The notes under the pieces: model-generated
What the model saw: only the letters and a program-made list of their open reading frames with translations
Databases searched by the model: none
Told to the model about the DNA's origin: nothing
NCBI RefSeq assembly: GCF_963678635.1
Contig: NC_087068.1
Location: 57,893,896-57,957,895, forward strand
DNA length: 64,000 nucleotides
Direction of reading: 5' to 3'
Source of the DNA: Symsagittifera roscoffensis
Taxonomy: Eukaryota > Xenacoelomorpha > Acoela > Convolutidae
Shown here: positions 10,534 through 21,679 of the stretch, one piece after another
Position numbering within the stretch: the first letter of the stretch is position 1
Layout: each line of letters starts with the position of its first letter
Position numbers and translations under genes: made by a program

Positions 10534-13183
10534 GAATATAGCATTTCTTTTCGTAGCTCGGGGTTAATGGTACTCGTCTCATCCACTGTACGTTTTAGAT
10601 CGTTGGCCGAAGTATCGCGTCGAGTCTGGTTCCATCTTGCATTGGCTTCCAGAAGCTCTTTTAGGGCCCGCGCTCTTTCCCGATCCTTTGCCGAGTCGAC
10701 TTGTTCTTTGAATAATGGACTCACATCTCGGCTGTTTTGTCCTTTCCGGACAATCTTTAAGTTGTCACGAGACTGGTCGATTCTCTTTTTGAGTTGCGAA
10801 GCCGTCAAGGCTGAGCGCTCCAGGTGTTCCTTATCTAAACGATCAGAGTTTTGTAAGAACCTATCACTGAGAATTTTAAATTCTGTTTTTGGCAATCGCC
10901 CAAAGTGCGCCTCAAATGGCGACATTTTAATTGTCTTCTGTTTACTCCACCGAAGGTCACGAAGTATCGTACTCAAGCATAATTTTATCGATGTTACGTT
11001 TTCATCGAGTAGCATTACTCCCAACCTTCTCTTGATGGTTTGTATAGTGCGTTCTACTAAACCGCATCCGCGATGGTCGCCAACTGGACAAAATTTTTGT
11101 TCGATGTTATTGTCGGAGCAAAATTTTTTCATTGCTTTGCCCTTGAACCCGGAAAATTGATCCGTTCTAATTGATTTAGGTATTCCATGTATATCAATAT
11201 ATGAGCGAAGAAATTTTATTGATGACTTGCCCCCTGTTGATTTAGTGATTTTTACTGAAGGAAATTTAGAATACCTATCTATTGCTACCAACAGATAAAA
11301 TTTTTTTCCTTTGTAATCTTCAAGCGGGCCAGCATAGTCTAACTGAATTTCTTGACCTGGCTGCGTGAGCAGTGGCAGAGGCTTCGTAGCATTTTTTGGT
11401 ATGATGTATTTTGCATTCTTACCATAGCGGGTGCAACTTCTGCATTCCTCTGCAAGGTTGACGATATCCTTGTGCATGTGCGGCCACCACAGGTATTTTG
11501 ACACATCTAGCATCGCTTCCTGGCCTGGGTGACCGCGGTGGATCCTCTTTAGGACTGCCAAGCGCAATTGTTCCAGGACAGCTAATCTGTTGTCAACCAG
11601 GATGCAGTCGTCAACAACTGAGAGTTGGTGCCAGAGAGGGTTGGTATATGGGCCCATCAGCTCGAAGCTGTATCGATCGTTCCTCTCAATGACCCGCCGC
11701 AGTCTGTCCGTCCAGGCGTCTTCTGATATCAGCTCCGCCAATAGGCTTCTATCAAATAGTTTGTTGAGATTGTCCAGACTGATATCTGTACGCACGTTAT
11801 TTTGATCTGATTTGCTTCTCCTGGGATCGTGACATGTCTTTTCCTTTTTAATCATGCTGACTTCTGGGCTTTCCGAAGGGCTCTCGGCTGTTAGGTCCAC
11901 TTCAATAATTTGGGTGATTTCACTTTGGGTATTTAATTGTGATGACTGGTCACCTCTATTACGATCGACCAAGGCTGTCCGTGCCTGTAATTCGAGTAGA
12001 CTTTTTGGATTATCTGGTCTTTCTGCCCCTAGGAGGTCCCAAAATGACATCAGAGTTGTTCCACTACTTCCTGCCACATTTCCAGATTGTATTTCTTTAA
12101 GTCCTCTAGGCTTTATCGGCTTTCTCACTGGTCTCCACTCAACTTGTGGTATATCTGAATCAGAATCGTCTGACTCTTGTCGACTGCACGCAGCACCTCT
12201 CTTTACCATCCGTATTCGAGAGAAGGTGGTTTCTGTTACTTGTTCGGTTAGTTGATCGTCCTCCCTCTGATTTCCGTTCTGTCTATTTTTCGTTTTCTTG
12301 GATTTTCCTGTTTCGCTTCTTTCCATTTCTTTCGATGACGCCGTTTCCTTGGATTCTAATTGTTTTGAGTTTAATTTATCTTTGAACTTTGAAATATCGA
12401 CCAACTGTTTCTCACGAGCTATTCTGTCCAATGTGTTTTTGTGATTCTCAACTGTTTGAAAACTTGAGTTTTGACCGTTTTCGTTCCGGTCGAGCTTTGT
12501 CCGGTTTTGAACAAACTGGTTGTCATAGCAACCGCGTGATGAGCTGTCTTTACAGTAGTTAATTTCTCTTGGTGTTCTAGAATGTTCTGGAATGTTTATA
12601 GTGCTACTTTGGTTTGTTTCACTAGACCGACTGTTTAAACAGTCGAGTGCTTTATGGAAACTTTCTATAGACGTTACTACGAATCTCTCATCCAGTTCCG
12701 ATTCTGGCCACGGTTCTCCATTAGGTTCTCTTGACAAGTAGTCAACGATACCCATTTCCCTTCCCGGAATATGAGTAATTTTAAATTGGAAGGGCAGTAA
12801 TCGGTCAACCCACCTGGTCAAACGAGATTGATACGTTTTGTTTGATCTATGTTCCCCCAAAGCTGATGTCAATGCCTTGTGGTCAGTTGCTATGACAAAT
12901 TCTTTCCCTAGTAGATAATGTTTGAAGCGATCTACCGCCCAAACTACTGCTAATAGCTCAAGTTCATTGGTAGAATATTTTTTTCTTGAGCATTTAAATA
13001 CCGGGAAGCGAATGCGATCGGTATCCAATCGTTCTGATGAGACCATTGTTCTAAAGTAGCCCCTAGCCCACTATGACTTGCATCGCATTTTACTCTAGAT
13101 TGCTTTGCTGGCTCGTAATAGTTTAACAAGGCTATATTAGCAACTGCCTTTTTTATGTCCTCAAAAACTATTGATCGTACCAC
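10464..13183 (-). pseudogene. RNase H and integrase region of the 7.4-kb Gypsy pol
   Basis: The minus-strand reading gives the connection and RNase H (KCDASHSGLGA, then EFVIATDHKAL), then a long spacer of low complexity. The integrase follows, with the HHCC finger (HRGH...CRSC, about 11,430-11,560), LDYAG for the first catalytic Asp (about 11,325), RTDQFSG for the second (about 11,150) and LVERTIQT for the Glu (about 11,045). Two readings are needed: 12,950-13,183, then a shift near 13,040 into 10,464-13,046. In family terms it would remove template RNA and insert the cDNA. The frameshifts make this copy non-autonomous. Confidence 0.85.
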
Positions 13184-15243
13184 TCAAATGGGTGTTGATC
13201 GTACCACTCAAATTTTTTAACTGGTAACCGGACATTTTTCATTTTCTTTTTTTCATTTTCTTCTTTCAGTAGTGGTCTAAGTTTTTCAGTTAAACTAGCC
13301 GCGTTTGGGATAAATTTCGCTAAGTGGTTGATGCTACCCATGAACGATCTGAGTTGCTTTAATGATTTGGGGGGTTGAAGGTTTGCAATTGCCTCAGTTT
13401 TAGTAACTTTTGGAATTATGCCGTGTATCGACAAGTTATGACCTAACCAGTTCACCGCAGGCTGCAAGAATTCACATTTCGAAATTTTTAATGCGAGGTT
13501 TTCGTCGTCCAACTTTTGTAACACATTGTGTACTAATTTCTCATGCTCTTTAGCTTCCCCCTTTGAAATAATTAGAATATCATCCAAGAAACAAAAGGTA
13601 TTCTTTGCGTGGTTTAGTGTTCTGTCCATCGTTTTTTGGAATTCGGCTGGCATATCTGCCAGCCCGTAAAAACCTGTCAGAAATCTGTATGTACCCGTTG
13701 CGTTAACCCCTATAATATTGAAGTTGCATTGTTTTGCTGTTTCAGCAGTTAATTTTATCTGACTATAGGCATATTTCAGGTCTAACACGGTGAAAAAGAG
13801 AGAGCCTTCTGATGCTGATTTGATGATCTGGCTAACCCCATCAATCAGTTCGTCCACATTAGGCATCTGGTATTTATTTTTGTACAACTGTCTATTAATG
13901 GGTTTGGCGTCCAAGGCTAATTTAATAGAGTTGTCTTTTTTTACTGTGATAACAATTGGGGCAATAAAACAATCGCTTGTGCATTTGTCTAGTTTTTCAA
14001 TGTGTCCCTCTGTGAGCAGCTTGTCTAGTTCTGTTTGAACTTTATCCTGAATGTGTATAGGAATTCTCCTACCTTTCTCTTGAATCGGGCACAGAGGATA
14101 TTTAAATTTTGTACTCACCATGTGATTTTTTGATTCCCCTTGTCTATCGAATAGATCTTTGAACTTCTTATAAAAGGAAATCTTCCAACTATCTGACTGT
14201 TCGCACAGTAGCACATCAAACCTGGACCTTCGTGTTGGAGCCGATTTTTGCGTGGTTTGAATTCCTAGTTTACTTTGGAGATCTAAACCTAATATGCACC
14301 GCATACGTCTCTCTGTGACCAGTAACATCGCTCCCAACACTTCCCAACCCGCCGAACGTAGATTGGCCTTTAACGCTTCTAATATTAAAATAGGTCGTTT
14401 ATTATAATCCACAAACTGCGCGGACAGGTTCAGCTTTTCTGCCGGAATAAATTTTGAATTTGAAGGTCCTTCCAGAATTTGTTTCGTTGTTGCCCAATTC
14501 AGGAGTGATACTGGACTGCCAGTATCTATAGTCATATTCAAAATATGGCTATCAATCTTAACCAAAGCTTTAAGTGCTTTAATGTGATGCGATTTGGGAT
14601 TTCTGCGAATTTCAATCTTTTCAATGTTACCCGACTTTTCCGGCAATGCTTCTTTCTGAATTCTTTCGTTATTGTACGCATTTTCCGAAATCCGTTTTGT
14701 GATGTAATTTTCTATGTCCGTGATGGAAGTGCAATCTTCCTCTACTGACATGATTTCAAACTCATCACATGAATCGAACGTTTGTATTAGGTTGCACTCT
14801 TCCCCCGAACTCGAATCTTCGTTTGCGATTTCGTTAACTTGTTGCGACCTACACATTTTAGCAAAGTGATTTGGTTTGTTACAATTTTTACATGTTTTGC
14901 CCATTGCCGGACAATTTTTCAAATGATTCTCTACAAATGCTCTACCGCATCTCGTACATTGTTTTTGATCTCCTTTACCTTTTGGAGGTTTGTTTTCGTA
15001 CTGTTTTCTTCTGTTTTGATTTTGACGTCTAGAGTTATACCCTTTGTTTCCGATTGCCATAATTGGTTCTTGTTTAATCTTCATTTGTGGAGTTGTAAAC
15101 AGTCCTGAGCTGTTTGTGCTTGAAGATTTTTGGAATGCTTGTGTGGTTTGTTTGCTATATTCAAACTTTAGTGCACGTTTTAACACTTCTTCTGGAGAGA
15201 ATGTTTCGAAAGTCAATGTGTCTTGGAGGACAGCATTTTTCAT
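13168..15243 (-). pseudogene. Zinc fingers, protease and RT of the 7.4-kb Gypsy gag-pol
   Basis: In order: the end of gag with Cys-His fingers including CKNCNKPNHFAKMC (CX2CX4HX4C), then the protease with IDTGSPVSLL (about 14,510-14,535). The RT follows, with LDLKYAYSQIKL, GFYGLADMPAEFQ and the catalytic FLDD (about 13,575-13,590). The reading stops at 13,168, at a 24-bp tandem duplication (13,171-13,194 and 13,195-13,214) that repeats the peptide FEWYDQ and coincides with the loss of frame before the RNase H. The gag start lies in another frame upstream. Except at its edges the enzymatic core is uninterrupted. Confidence 0.88.
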
Positions 15244-15904
15244 TCGAGATGAATAAATCTCGTACTAATTCTTCTTCCAACGCTCCCAATTCAGCCTTTG
15301 CTGCTTGTGCAGTCAGTGCGGCATGAAAAGATTCCAACGTTTCATTTGATTCGTGGGATCGTGTGAACAGTTTGTATCTCTCATATGTAATACATTTCGT
15401 TTTCTCAAATGAGAGTTTTGCTAATCGAATTATATCGCGAAACCCTAGTTTGGATATTTCTGTGTGAGGGTTCTTTTGGATAAATTTTTTCTTCCCTTCC
15501 GCTCCTAAGGCGAGGAATAATCTCGATGTTAGCCGTTTGCCCACTCCGTGATAGAATACATTGTGTCCCACTCTAGGTCCTCTTAGTGTCCGTTCTTCAT
15601 TTTCTTGAACCGCTTTATCTCGAGCCAATCTGTTCCGAGCTTCTCTTTCTGCTGCCGCAATCTCATCCTCGTTTTGTGCTGGTGTTTCAGGAGTTGGTAA
15701 AGATTCTTCTAATACCGGTTTGGGTTCTTGTAACATTGTTTCTGGATCCACATTCTCTTTAACTGTAACAGCTAATAGGAACTGGTCAAGCCACGTTTCA
15801 AAACTCCAAGGTGGGTCTGAATTTGCGGATGCCCAAAATACTGGGATTCCTAGATCAGTCCTATTATCCTGAGCAGTAAAACCGGATCCTGCTGGCTGCG
15901 CCAT
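15161..15904 (-). pseudogene. Gag N-terminal part of the 7.4-kb Gypsy element
   Basis: The ATG uses the last base of the 5' LTR as its A and the first two bases of the primer-binding site as TG, so translation starts exactly at the LTR/internal junction. The protein has an acidic and Ala/Glu-rich N-terminal part, then a helical capsid-like region (FLALGAEGKKKF, YERYKLFTRSHES). The frame is lost near 15,245, after which the reading continues at 13,168-15,243. It would be the structural precursor that builds the particle. Confidence 0.8.
15886..15903 (-). promoter_or_regulatory. Primer-binding site of the 7.4-kb element
   Basis: Immediately inside the 5' LTR the minus strand reads TGGCGCAGCCAGCAGG. 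TGG is the complement of a tRNA 3' CCA end. The tRNA is not identified. The site overlaps the gag start codon. Confidence 0.7.
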
Positions 15905-16266
15905 GTGGTAACTAACAATACCTCTGTGGTTGTGTAGTGAAAACTGAATCGGTTTCGAAGAGTTTAATTAACCATGTTGAAACCGTATGTTTTCTGTTTG
16001 TTAGTTTCTTGCTGACTGTGTTCTTAGCCACAGGCCTGAGAGATTAACTCTCTAAGATTTGTAAAAGGTCACGTATTCTTTGACCTTGGTTTTTTATAAT
16101 AGGATTATATAATTTACAGATAACAATATGGATAGCACTATCAAGGCCAATATATGATGACTACCTGGTTACTGCGATAGCAGTAGCAGATGTGAATAGC
16201 ACTGTCAAGGCCAATATATGATGACTGCATAGTTACTGCAATAGCAGTAGCAGTTGCGGTACCACA
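15904..16266 (-). repeat. 5' LTR of the 7.4-kb Gypsy element
   Basis: This 363-bp LTR is paired with 8,888-9,251 and carries the same internal 63-bp tandem unit. The differences I see are 7 substitutions and one missing T in a T-run. Confidence 0.92.
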
Positions 16267-16374
16267 AAAATGAATAAATGTTTGACCAGACATGCACATA
16301 GTACATGGCAAGATAAATCAGTCAACAAAACTTCGGATAGCAATTGTTGATTGATTGTTGGTATAAATAGATTT

Positions 16375-16620
16375 TATAACAAGAAATATTTTATTATGTT
16401 CAAGTCAGACCACAAAAAACTTACAAAAAGATTATAAATAGATTATAATAGCAAGAAATGTTTTAACATGTTCAAGTTAGGCCACAAAAAAATTATAAAT
16501 AGATTATAATAGCAAGAAATGTTTTAACATGTTCAAGTTAGGCCACAAAAAAATTATAAATTGATTATAAATAGATTATAATAGCAAGAAATGTTTTAAC
16601 ATGTTCAAGTCAAGCTACAA
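16375..16620. repeat. 61-bp tandem repeat, about 4 copies
   Basis: A unit containing ATTATAATAGCAAGAAATG, TTTTAACATGTTCAAG and CCACAAAAAA recurs at about 16,378 (degenerate), 16,451, 16,512 and 16,584. The last interval is 11 bp longer. It is AT-rich and noncoding, directly outside the Gypsy LTR. Confidence 0.85.
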
Positions 16621-16745
16621 TAAATATACTTCAATTCCAATACCTAGATTGATTAAAAAAATGAAAAAATTAGATTGATTTGACAATTGTTTAAGCACAG
16701 CAGCAGCAGTAGCAGTGATAGGGCACTTACATGTCGTCTACTTAC

Positions 16746-16863
16746 GTTGAACGGCCCCAGCCCTCCCCCCGGTCCCCCCATCACTCCCTTCATCAGGGTG
16801 GTCTCGAAGAAGTCAAAGCGGGAGTAGTACTGCTTACTCTTATCATCTATCCTCTGCAGGTGC
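16746..16863 (-). CDS. Predicted GC-rich exon of an unidentified gene
   Basis: On the minus strand an acceptor (TTATTGTAG) and a donor (GTAAGT) bound 118 bases with no stop in one frame. It encodes 39 residues that include QYYSRFDFFETTLMKG and a Gly/Pro run (GGPGGGLGP). It is much richer in GC than its AT-rich surroundings, as expected of a conserved exon among repeats. I do not recognise the protein and found no partner exons with confidence. It could be a fossil exon. Confidence 0.5.
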
Positions 16864-17245
16864 CTACAATAACAACCACACACAATAACCACTTTATTCC
16901 TTTTCATTTACAAACAGTCAAACATTCAACTCCCATTTGAACCATTTTAATCCCATGACCTCCAACTGGCATCAATTTACCGCCTAATTATTACCCAAAT
17001 TAAGCTAACCAATCACTGAATAATAAACTTGATCAATACTGCGTGTTTATATCATGAGACATGTTTATATCAAGTGATATACACAAGTCATAAGCAAAAC
17101 TGCATCAACTTTAGTAAATATTTCAACGCCATCAACAAAACGACACAGCTATCGGCAATTATGGTACCCCGAACAACATCAAACCTATTCAAATCAAAAT
17201 ATTTTCGAAAGCAATTTTTCGAAGAAAATTTTGCTTCACAACATA

Positions 17246-17485
17246 ATGACGCCGGAGCAAAATTTGTCACATTTTCCCGCATTAAATACTCCCGTTACCA
17301 GTTTTCTGAACAACGAATCAATATCGTCAGCAGTACCTCTTGATAGTTTTGCCACTCGGCGTCAAAGTAATTGGCCGTCTAACCCACCTATACAAACGAG
17401 CTTGGATCAGCGGACTCAAAACCAAGAAAATCCAATTCTTGGAGCAGCAGCAAAACTAGCGAATGGCGCTCATTTTCATATTTGA
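17246..17485 (+). CDS. Small hypothetical ORF, 79 aa
   Basis: An ATG-started frame of 79 codons, rich in Ser, Asn, Pro and Gln, without recognisable domains. Its composition looks like a disordered protein rather than a random AT-rich reading, and it sits a few hundred bases from the predicted exon at 16,746-16,863 on the other strand. No splice, promoter or homology evidence supports it. A chance frame is quite possible. Confidence 0.2.
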   Translation: MTPEQNLSHFPALNTPVTSFLNNESISSAVPLDSFATRRQSNWPSNPPIQTSLDQRTQNQENPILGAAAKLANGAHFHI

Positions 17486-19170
17486 GTCAATTTCAGAACA
17501 CATCACCAAGTTTTCGCAACGTTCGAATCATCAACCACGCACCCAATAAAAACATAACCAACACTGACAGTTGGAAAAAGCAATGAACGCAAGGAAACAA
17601 GAAAAAAAACTGGCTAGAAATTTCAAGAAAAAATATACCCTTAAAGCTCTTTTAATTTCACGAACAATTAATGTTTGACCCTTTTCTGATAAAAAATAAC
17701 CCAATATGAAAAAACTGGATTAAAAGATAAAATATTTTAAAAATCACCATACTTGTATAGGGCACTCACAACGTTCATTACTCTTAATCACCTTTGGAAC
17801 GCTAGACCGCTCAAATTCAACGCCAAACTGACAATCGGCAGATGAACGCAACGAGTCCACAATTTAATACTTCTGCGTCCAGTTTTTAGCCACCAAAGAC
17901 CCAAATTGGAAATCAATTTAAGTTGATACGACCTCCGGTCTATACTCGCCACGTACACATGTACATATATTGCAGCCTCCCTTCAAGCTAGTACAATATA
18001 TCGTTATCATGGATCGCATCTTAATGCAGTCAACCAACCTCATATTTCTGCAACTTCATCAGAACTTCTGACTCTCAATCGGAGCAGAACTTGGCGCCAC
18101 TTGTGCGATTACAAAACAAACATAGCATTAAAAATTAGCTTTATTAAATTTTATTTTTAAAATTCAAGTTTCATTCCTCATGATTTAAATTTTATTCCTT
18201 TAATTTTTGAATAATTTAACTCATGCGATAGACCCAATTGGTAGGTTTGAGTCAATTTTAGGTTGGGTACAATTTTAGGTTAGGTTCACTCATAATAGGT
18301 TGGGTACAATCTTCAGCAACCAAGTCTGTTCAGAAAGGAGCTGGAACAATTTATGGAAACTATATCCGACTACGATATTTCATAGGCGTTCTTGGTTTCC
18401 ACTCATAAAAACATGGCCAACAGATGGTTGAAACCTGTACACAGGCAAAAATTTTATGCAGAGAATTTTTAGTAACACGCTAGCATGGAGTGATAAAAGC
18501 AGCACTAGATAGTATAGTTTCAGAGAAAAATAACAAACAAAACCAAGTGAAGGAATTGAGGAATAAAAGTGTAAAAAACATAGCAACCAAATAAGGACAA
18601 TTCTGCAGGACTACCTTGCCAATAAAACAGACGCTGCGTGGAAAAGGTTCGCGAAATATCGAAAAAAGTTCAGACAGTAGTGAATAAGGTAAAAATAGAA
18701 CACTATGAAAAAAACTGCAATGTCAAAAAATAATTCAAACAATTTCTCAACTGGCCAGAGATCCATACGGATCAAATCGACTTACCATTGCAAAAAAAAT
18801 CCACCTTAACTTTATGTAAAATTTAGCAAATAAGCCTTAGAGTACCAAAAAATGCCACCGCTACCTGATAAAACATAGTTCTTACTTAGCCCAAAAAAAT
18901 TAAACCAAAAGCTTTCGTGTTTCATACAAAGACGTTCTGAATAGGTAACTACACTTTTTAAGCTTCCAATGAAAATTTACGAAAGTTACTCAACTAAATT
19001 AAGCGATATATCAAATACGCGATACCTGAAAAGATATTTTAAAAAAAAATCTGAAAATGTCGCGCTGGCTTTCAGACTTTCAGCTTGGTTTGAAAACTTG
19101 TTCCGATCATTTTAAAAAACCAAACTGTTTAGTTCCATTGATCTGCTTGCATCATACCAGAACATGCTTA
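17486..19170. other. AT-rich intergenic stretch
   Basis: I see no gene, element end or convincing repeat here. Short motifs such as TTAGGTTGGGTACAAT recur twice around 18,260-18,310, but nothing larger. Confidence 0.5.
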
Positions 19171-19174
19171 GTGA

Positions 19175-19345
19175 AATTTCAAGCTATCTTGTAAGGTCTT
19201 GCAAGATTCTTACAAGAACTTTCAAGATAGCTCGGTCGGAAAACTGATGGTGTATCTTGTAAGACTTTGCAAGACAGCCCGCCACATACAGGATAGGTAA
19301 TTTCTGAAGAAATCTTACACAAGATCTTACAAGATTAGTCACCTT
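19175..19345. repeat. Cluster of CTTGTAAG / CTTACAAG palindromic motifs
   Basis: Within 170 bases there are ATCTTGTAAG twice, TCTTACAAG and TTCTTACAAG, and the palindrome TCTTGCAAGA. A perfect 10-bp inverted repeat (AGCTATCTTG ... CAAGATAGCT) encloses part of them. It could fold into nested hairpins, or be the end of a palindromic element. Confidence 0.7.
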
Positions 19346-20109
19346 CGTCAACTAGTGTGCCTTCTTTGAATGACTACATCGTGAAGGTAAGGTCACTTTT
19401 GCAAAACATAAGAAAACTGCTTTTACTAAAATGTGTAGAAACTACACAAAAAAACCTGTACTAAAACAAACTGATATACAAAAACATTACAAAAAGTCTT
19501 ATGATCATACCAAAGTCAAAAACTTTCATTTCGAAAATTATAAAACAAGCAAAATGCCAAGAATAAGCAGCTTTATAAAAACTAACCATGAGAGGACGCA
19601 CTATGAGACGACAAATCGACGCAATATGAGACGACAAAGCCGATATTAGACAAAGCCGATATTAAATGAGCCGAAGCCTTTGCAGCCGGTAAAGTAAACA
19701 AATTCAACCAAATCAAGTTGGGTAAAATTACAGCGAACAAATGACAATTTTTGATGAAAAAGGCATTTAAAATGCAAGTATACTCAATGCATGTCTGTTG
19801 ATTGATGAAAGTACCAAAGTACAGATTAGAAGATCGAATAAAATTAGGGAAACTGTGAAAAAAATTACAAAGGAAAAGTCTAGTACCCGGTTGCAAAACC
19901 CTTGCGAGTTGCAAAGGTAACAAGTAACAATCAATGCAGCGTCTTTTTTTCGCCAAAAGTTGACAACCGACAGCCAACCTCATCTCACGAGCTTATTAGA
20001 TATTGTGTTCCATGTAAAATGGCCTCGGTTTTGCGTGGAGTATCTCCAATGGAAGATTTTTAGAGACAAGACCTTGCATGTTATGAAAAAGCACATCTTC
20101 AAAATGTCA
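19346..20109. other. AT-rich stretch upstream of the CR1-like LINE
   Basis: No supported gene. It may hold the decayed 5' end of the LINE that is recognisable from about 20,110. Confidence 0.4.
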
Positions 20110-20515
20110 TCAAAAAACGCATGCGGATTGCTGACTCACAAGCTAGGAGACTAGTGTTTCCCAACTTCAACATCTTGTCAACTCCTGGTGGTAGGATCTT
20201 CCACGTACAAAATCATTTACCGGCGAAAGACCAGTGCGACATAATCTGCTCGCGATTCAGAGGAAATTGGGAAAGAACTAGCCAATCTTGGTCGCCAACT
20301 ATCTGATCTCTGCAAAATGGTTTACGTACTGGGCATCACCCCACGAGTCAGAAAACTGAACAGTAAAATAACTGATCGTCATATCCAGGTTGATAAAATC
20401 ATTCAACGTGAAGCTATACGAAACGCCTGGGTTTATAGCAGCATCAAACAAAAGATATACTGCGAAACGGATATCCGAAACGACGACGTTTATCTAATCC
20501 AGAATCCCTGAGCGG
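20110..20515 (+). pseudogene. CR1-like LINE ORF1 remnant with SGNH esterase domain
   Basis: Across two frames the plus strand reads IADSQARRL (the GDS-like nucleophile block), then STPGGRI (the block II glycine), then KMVYVLGITPR and a final NDDVYLIQNP in the place of the D-x-x-H block. This order is typical of the SGNH-hydrolase domain in ORF1 proteins of CR1-type LINEs, which are thought to bind RNA or act on lipids during retrotransposition. Frameshifts near 20,260 and the loss of the His (Tyr instead) mark it as dead. It lies 1.2 kb before ORF2 remnants in the same orientation. Confidence 0.6.
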
Positions 20516-21679
20516 TCTACGAACCATCTTGAAAAACAAAGTTTTGCAAAAAAAACTGGTCAATGACAGCATCGCAAGACAAACACTCAGAAATTTTTCA
20601 TTGTAATCAGTGGTGTAATTGTGGAACACACAAGCCTCTCTTGGTAAGTTATAGCTCTCGGAACTCCTTACGGGTTCCACGGTTATAGACTTAATTATTT
20701 TTCTTCCCAATTTATCTTTAGCTCTCGGGACTCTTTACGAGCCCCATGACAGGAGGTGAATTCTGTTCTTTTCTATTGATAGTAATCACAGAAATCCAGA
20801 TTCTCAAACACATTTTTCAATGAAACATTCTAAAACAAACAAATGAGTTCAAACATGAAAACTACAAACAATGCACGAAAAACTACCGAAACAGACACTT
20901 TAAGACTGTACATCATGTGGCGAATTAATGCACATGACTTCTAAACGCACCAATTTAAAAAAAAATTGCCCTCAATTTATTGAAACAACTGAGCCAAAAT
21001 GTTCTTCTTTTATGTATTAATTGTGTGGCAAGTGATCAAAAAGGTGTTATTCTTAATAACAAGCAACCAAAAAAAAATATGCTAGAAATGCAATCAATCG
21101 AATGCATTTAAAACTGAAAAAAAAACCGCATTTGAACCTAATAAGCCCGCACCAAAAAACAGGAAAATTACTCAAAAGGAATATGATGGCATACGTATAA
21201 GAGGCACACAAGAGTCAATGGCAAGAGACTTCAGGTCAAGAGCAGACGAATAAATGCAGAAAGTGGTAAATATTCTTTATTTTATGGAAGTCGAGTGCCC
21301 TATATGTGATTTACGAAGGCTCGGAAAGTTTACTGAAAGTAAAACTCGACCGTTAAATCTGAAAGTTTCAGCACTATGGGAGAAACATAGAAATCTGTTC
21401 TTTCTGTAGAAGCTAAAAAACCTACGAAAACAAAACCTGCATCAGTAAAATGTTATTTCCTCATGAGTAGAAAATAGAAAACAAGATGCTTATAACAAGG
21501 CGTGATGTTATTCAATCTGCAACTAAAGGATCTTAAGTTGAACAGAAAAACCGAAAACGGCTAGGTAGAGACTAAATACGAAGACTATGCAGTCTTACTT
21601 AACGAAATATTCATACACAAAACACTAAAATTTAATGTACGAAGCTAAATCAAAAATGTCACGATGAACAATTCTACCA

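Larger units (their letters stand above)
8888..16266 (-). mobile_element. 7.4-kb Gypsy-type LTR retrotransposon, decayed coding region
   Basis: Two direct LTRs (8,888-9,251 and 15,904-16,266) begin TGTGGTA and end TACCACA, a perfect terminal inverted repeat. On the minus strand the order is LTR, primer-binding site, gag with zinc fingers, aspartic protease, RT, RNase H, integrase, purine tract, LTR, which is the Ty3/Gypsy order. The LTRs differ by 7 substitutions and a 1-base indel that I counted, so the insertion is fairly young. Even so, gag-pol needs several frame changes. The flanks (AAGGC on the left, AAAAT on the right) show no target duplication, so the ends may come from recombination between copies. 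Confidence 0.93.

Noticed and set aside
10567-11160. 197-codon plus-strand open frame
   Set aside because: Shadow of the integrase region on the minus strand, which has clear catalytic motifs.
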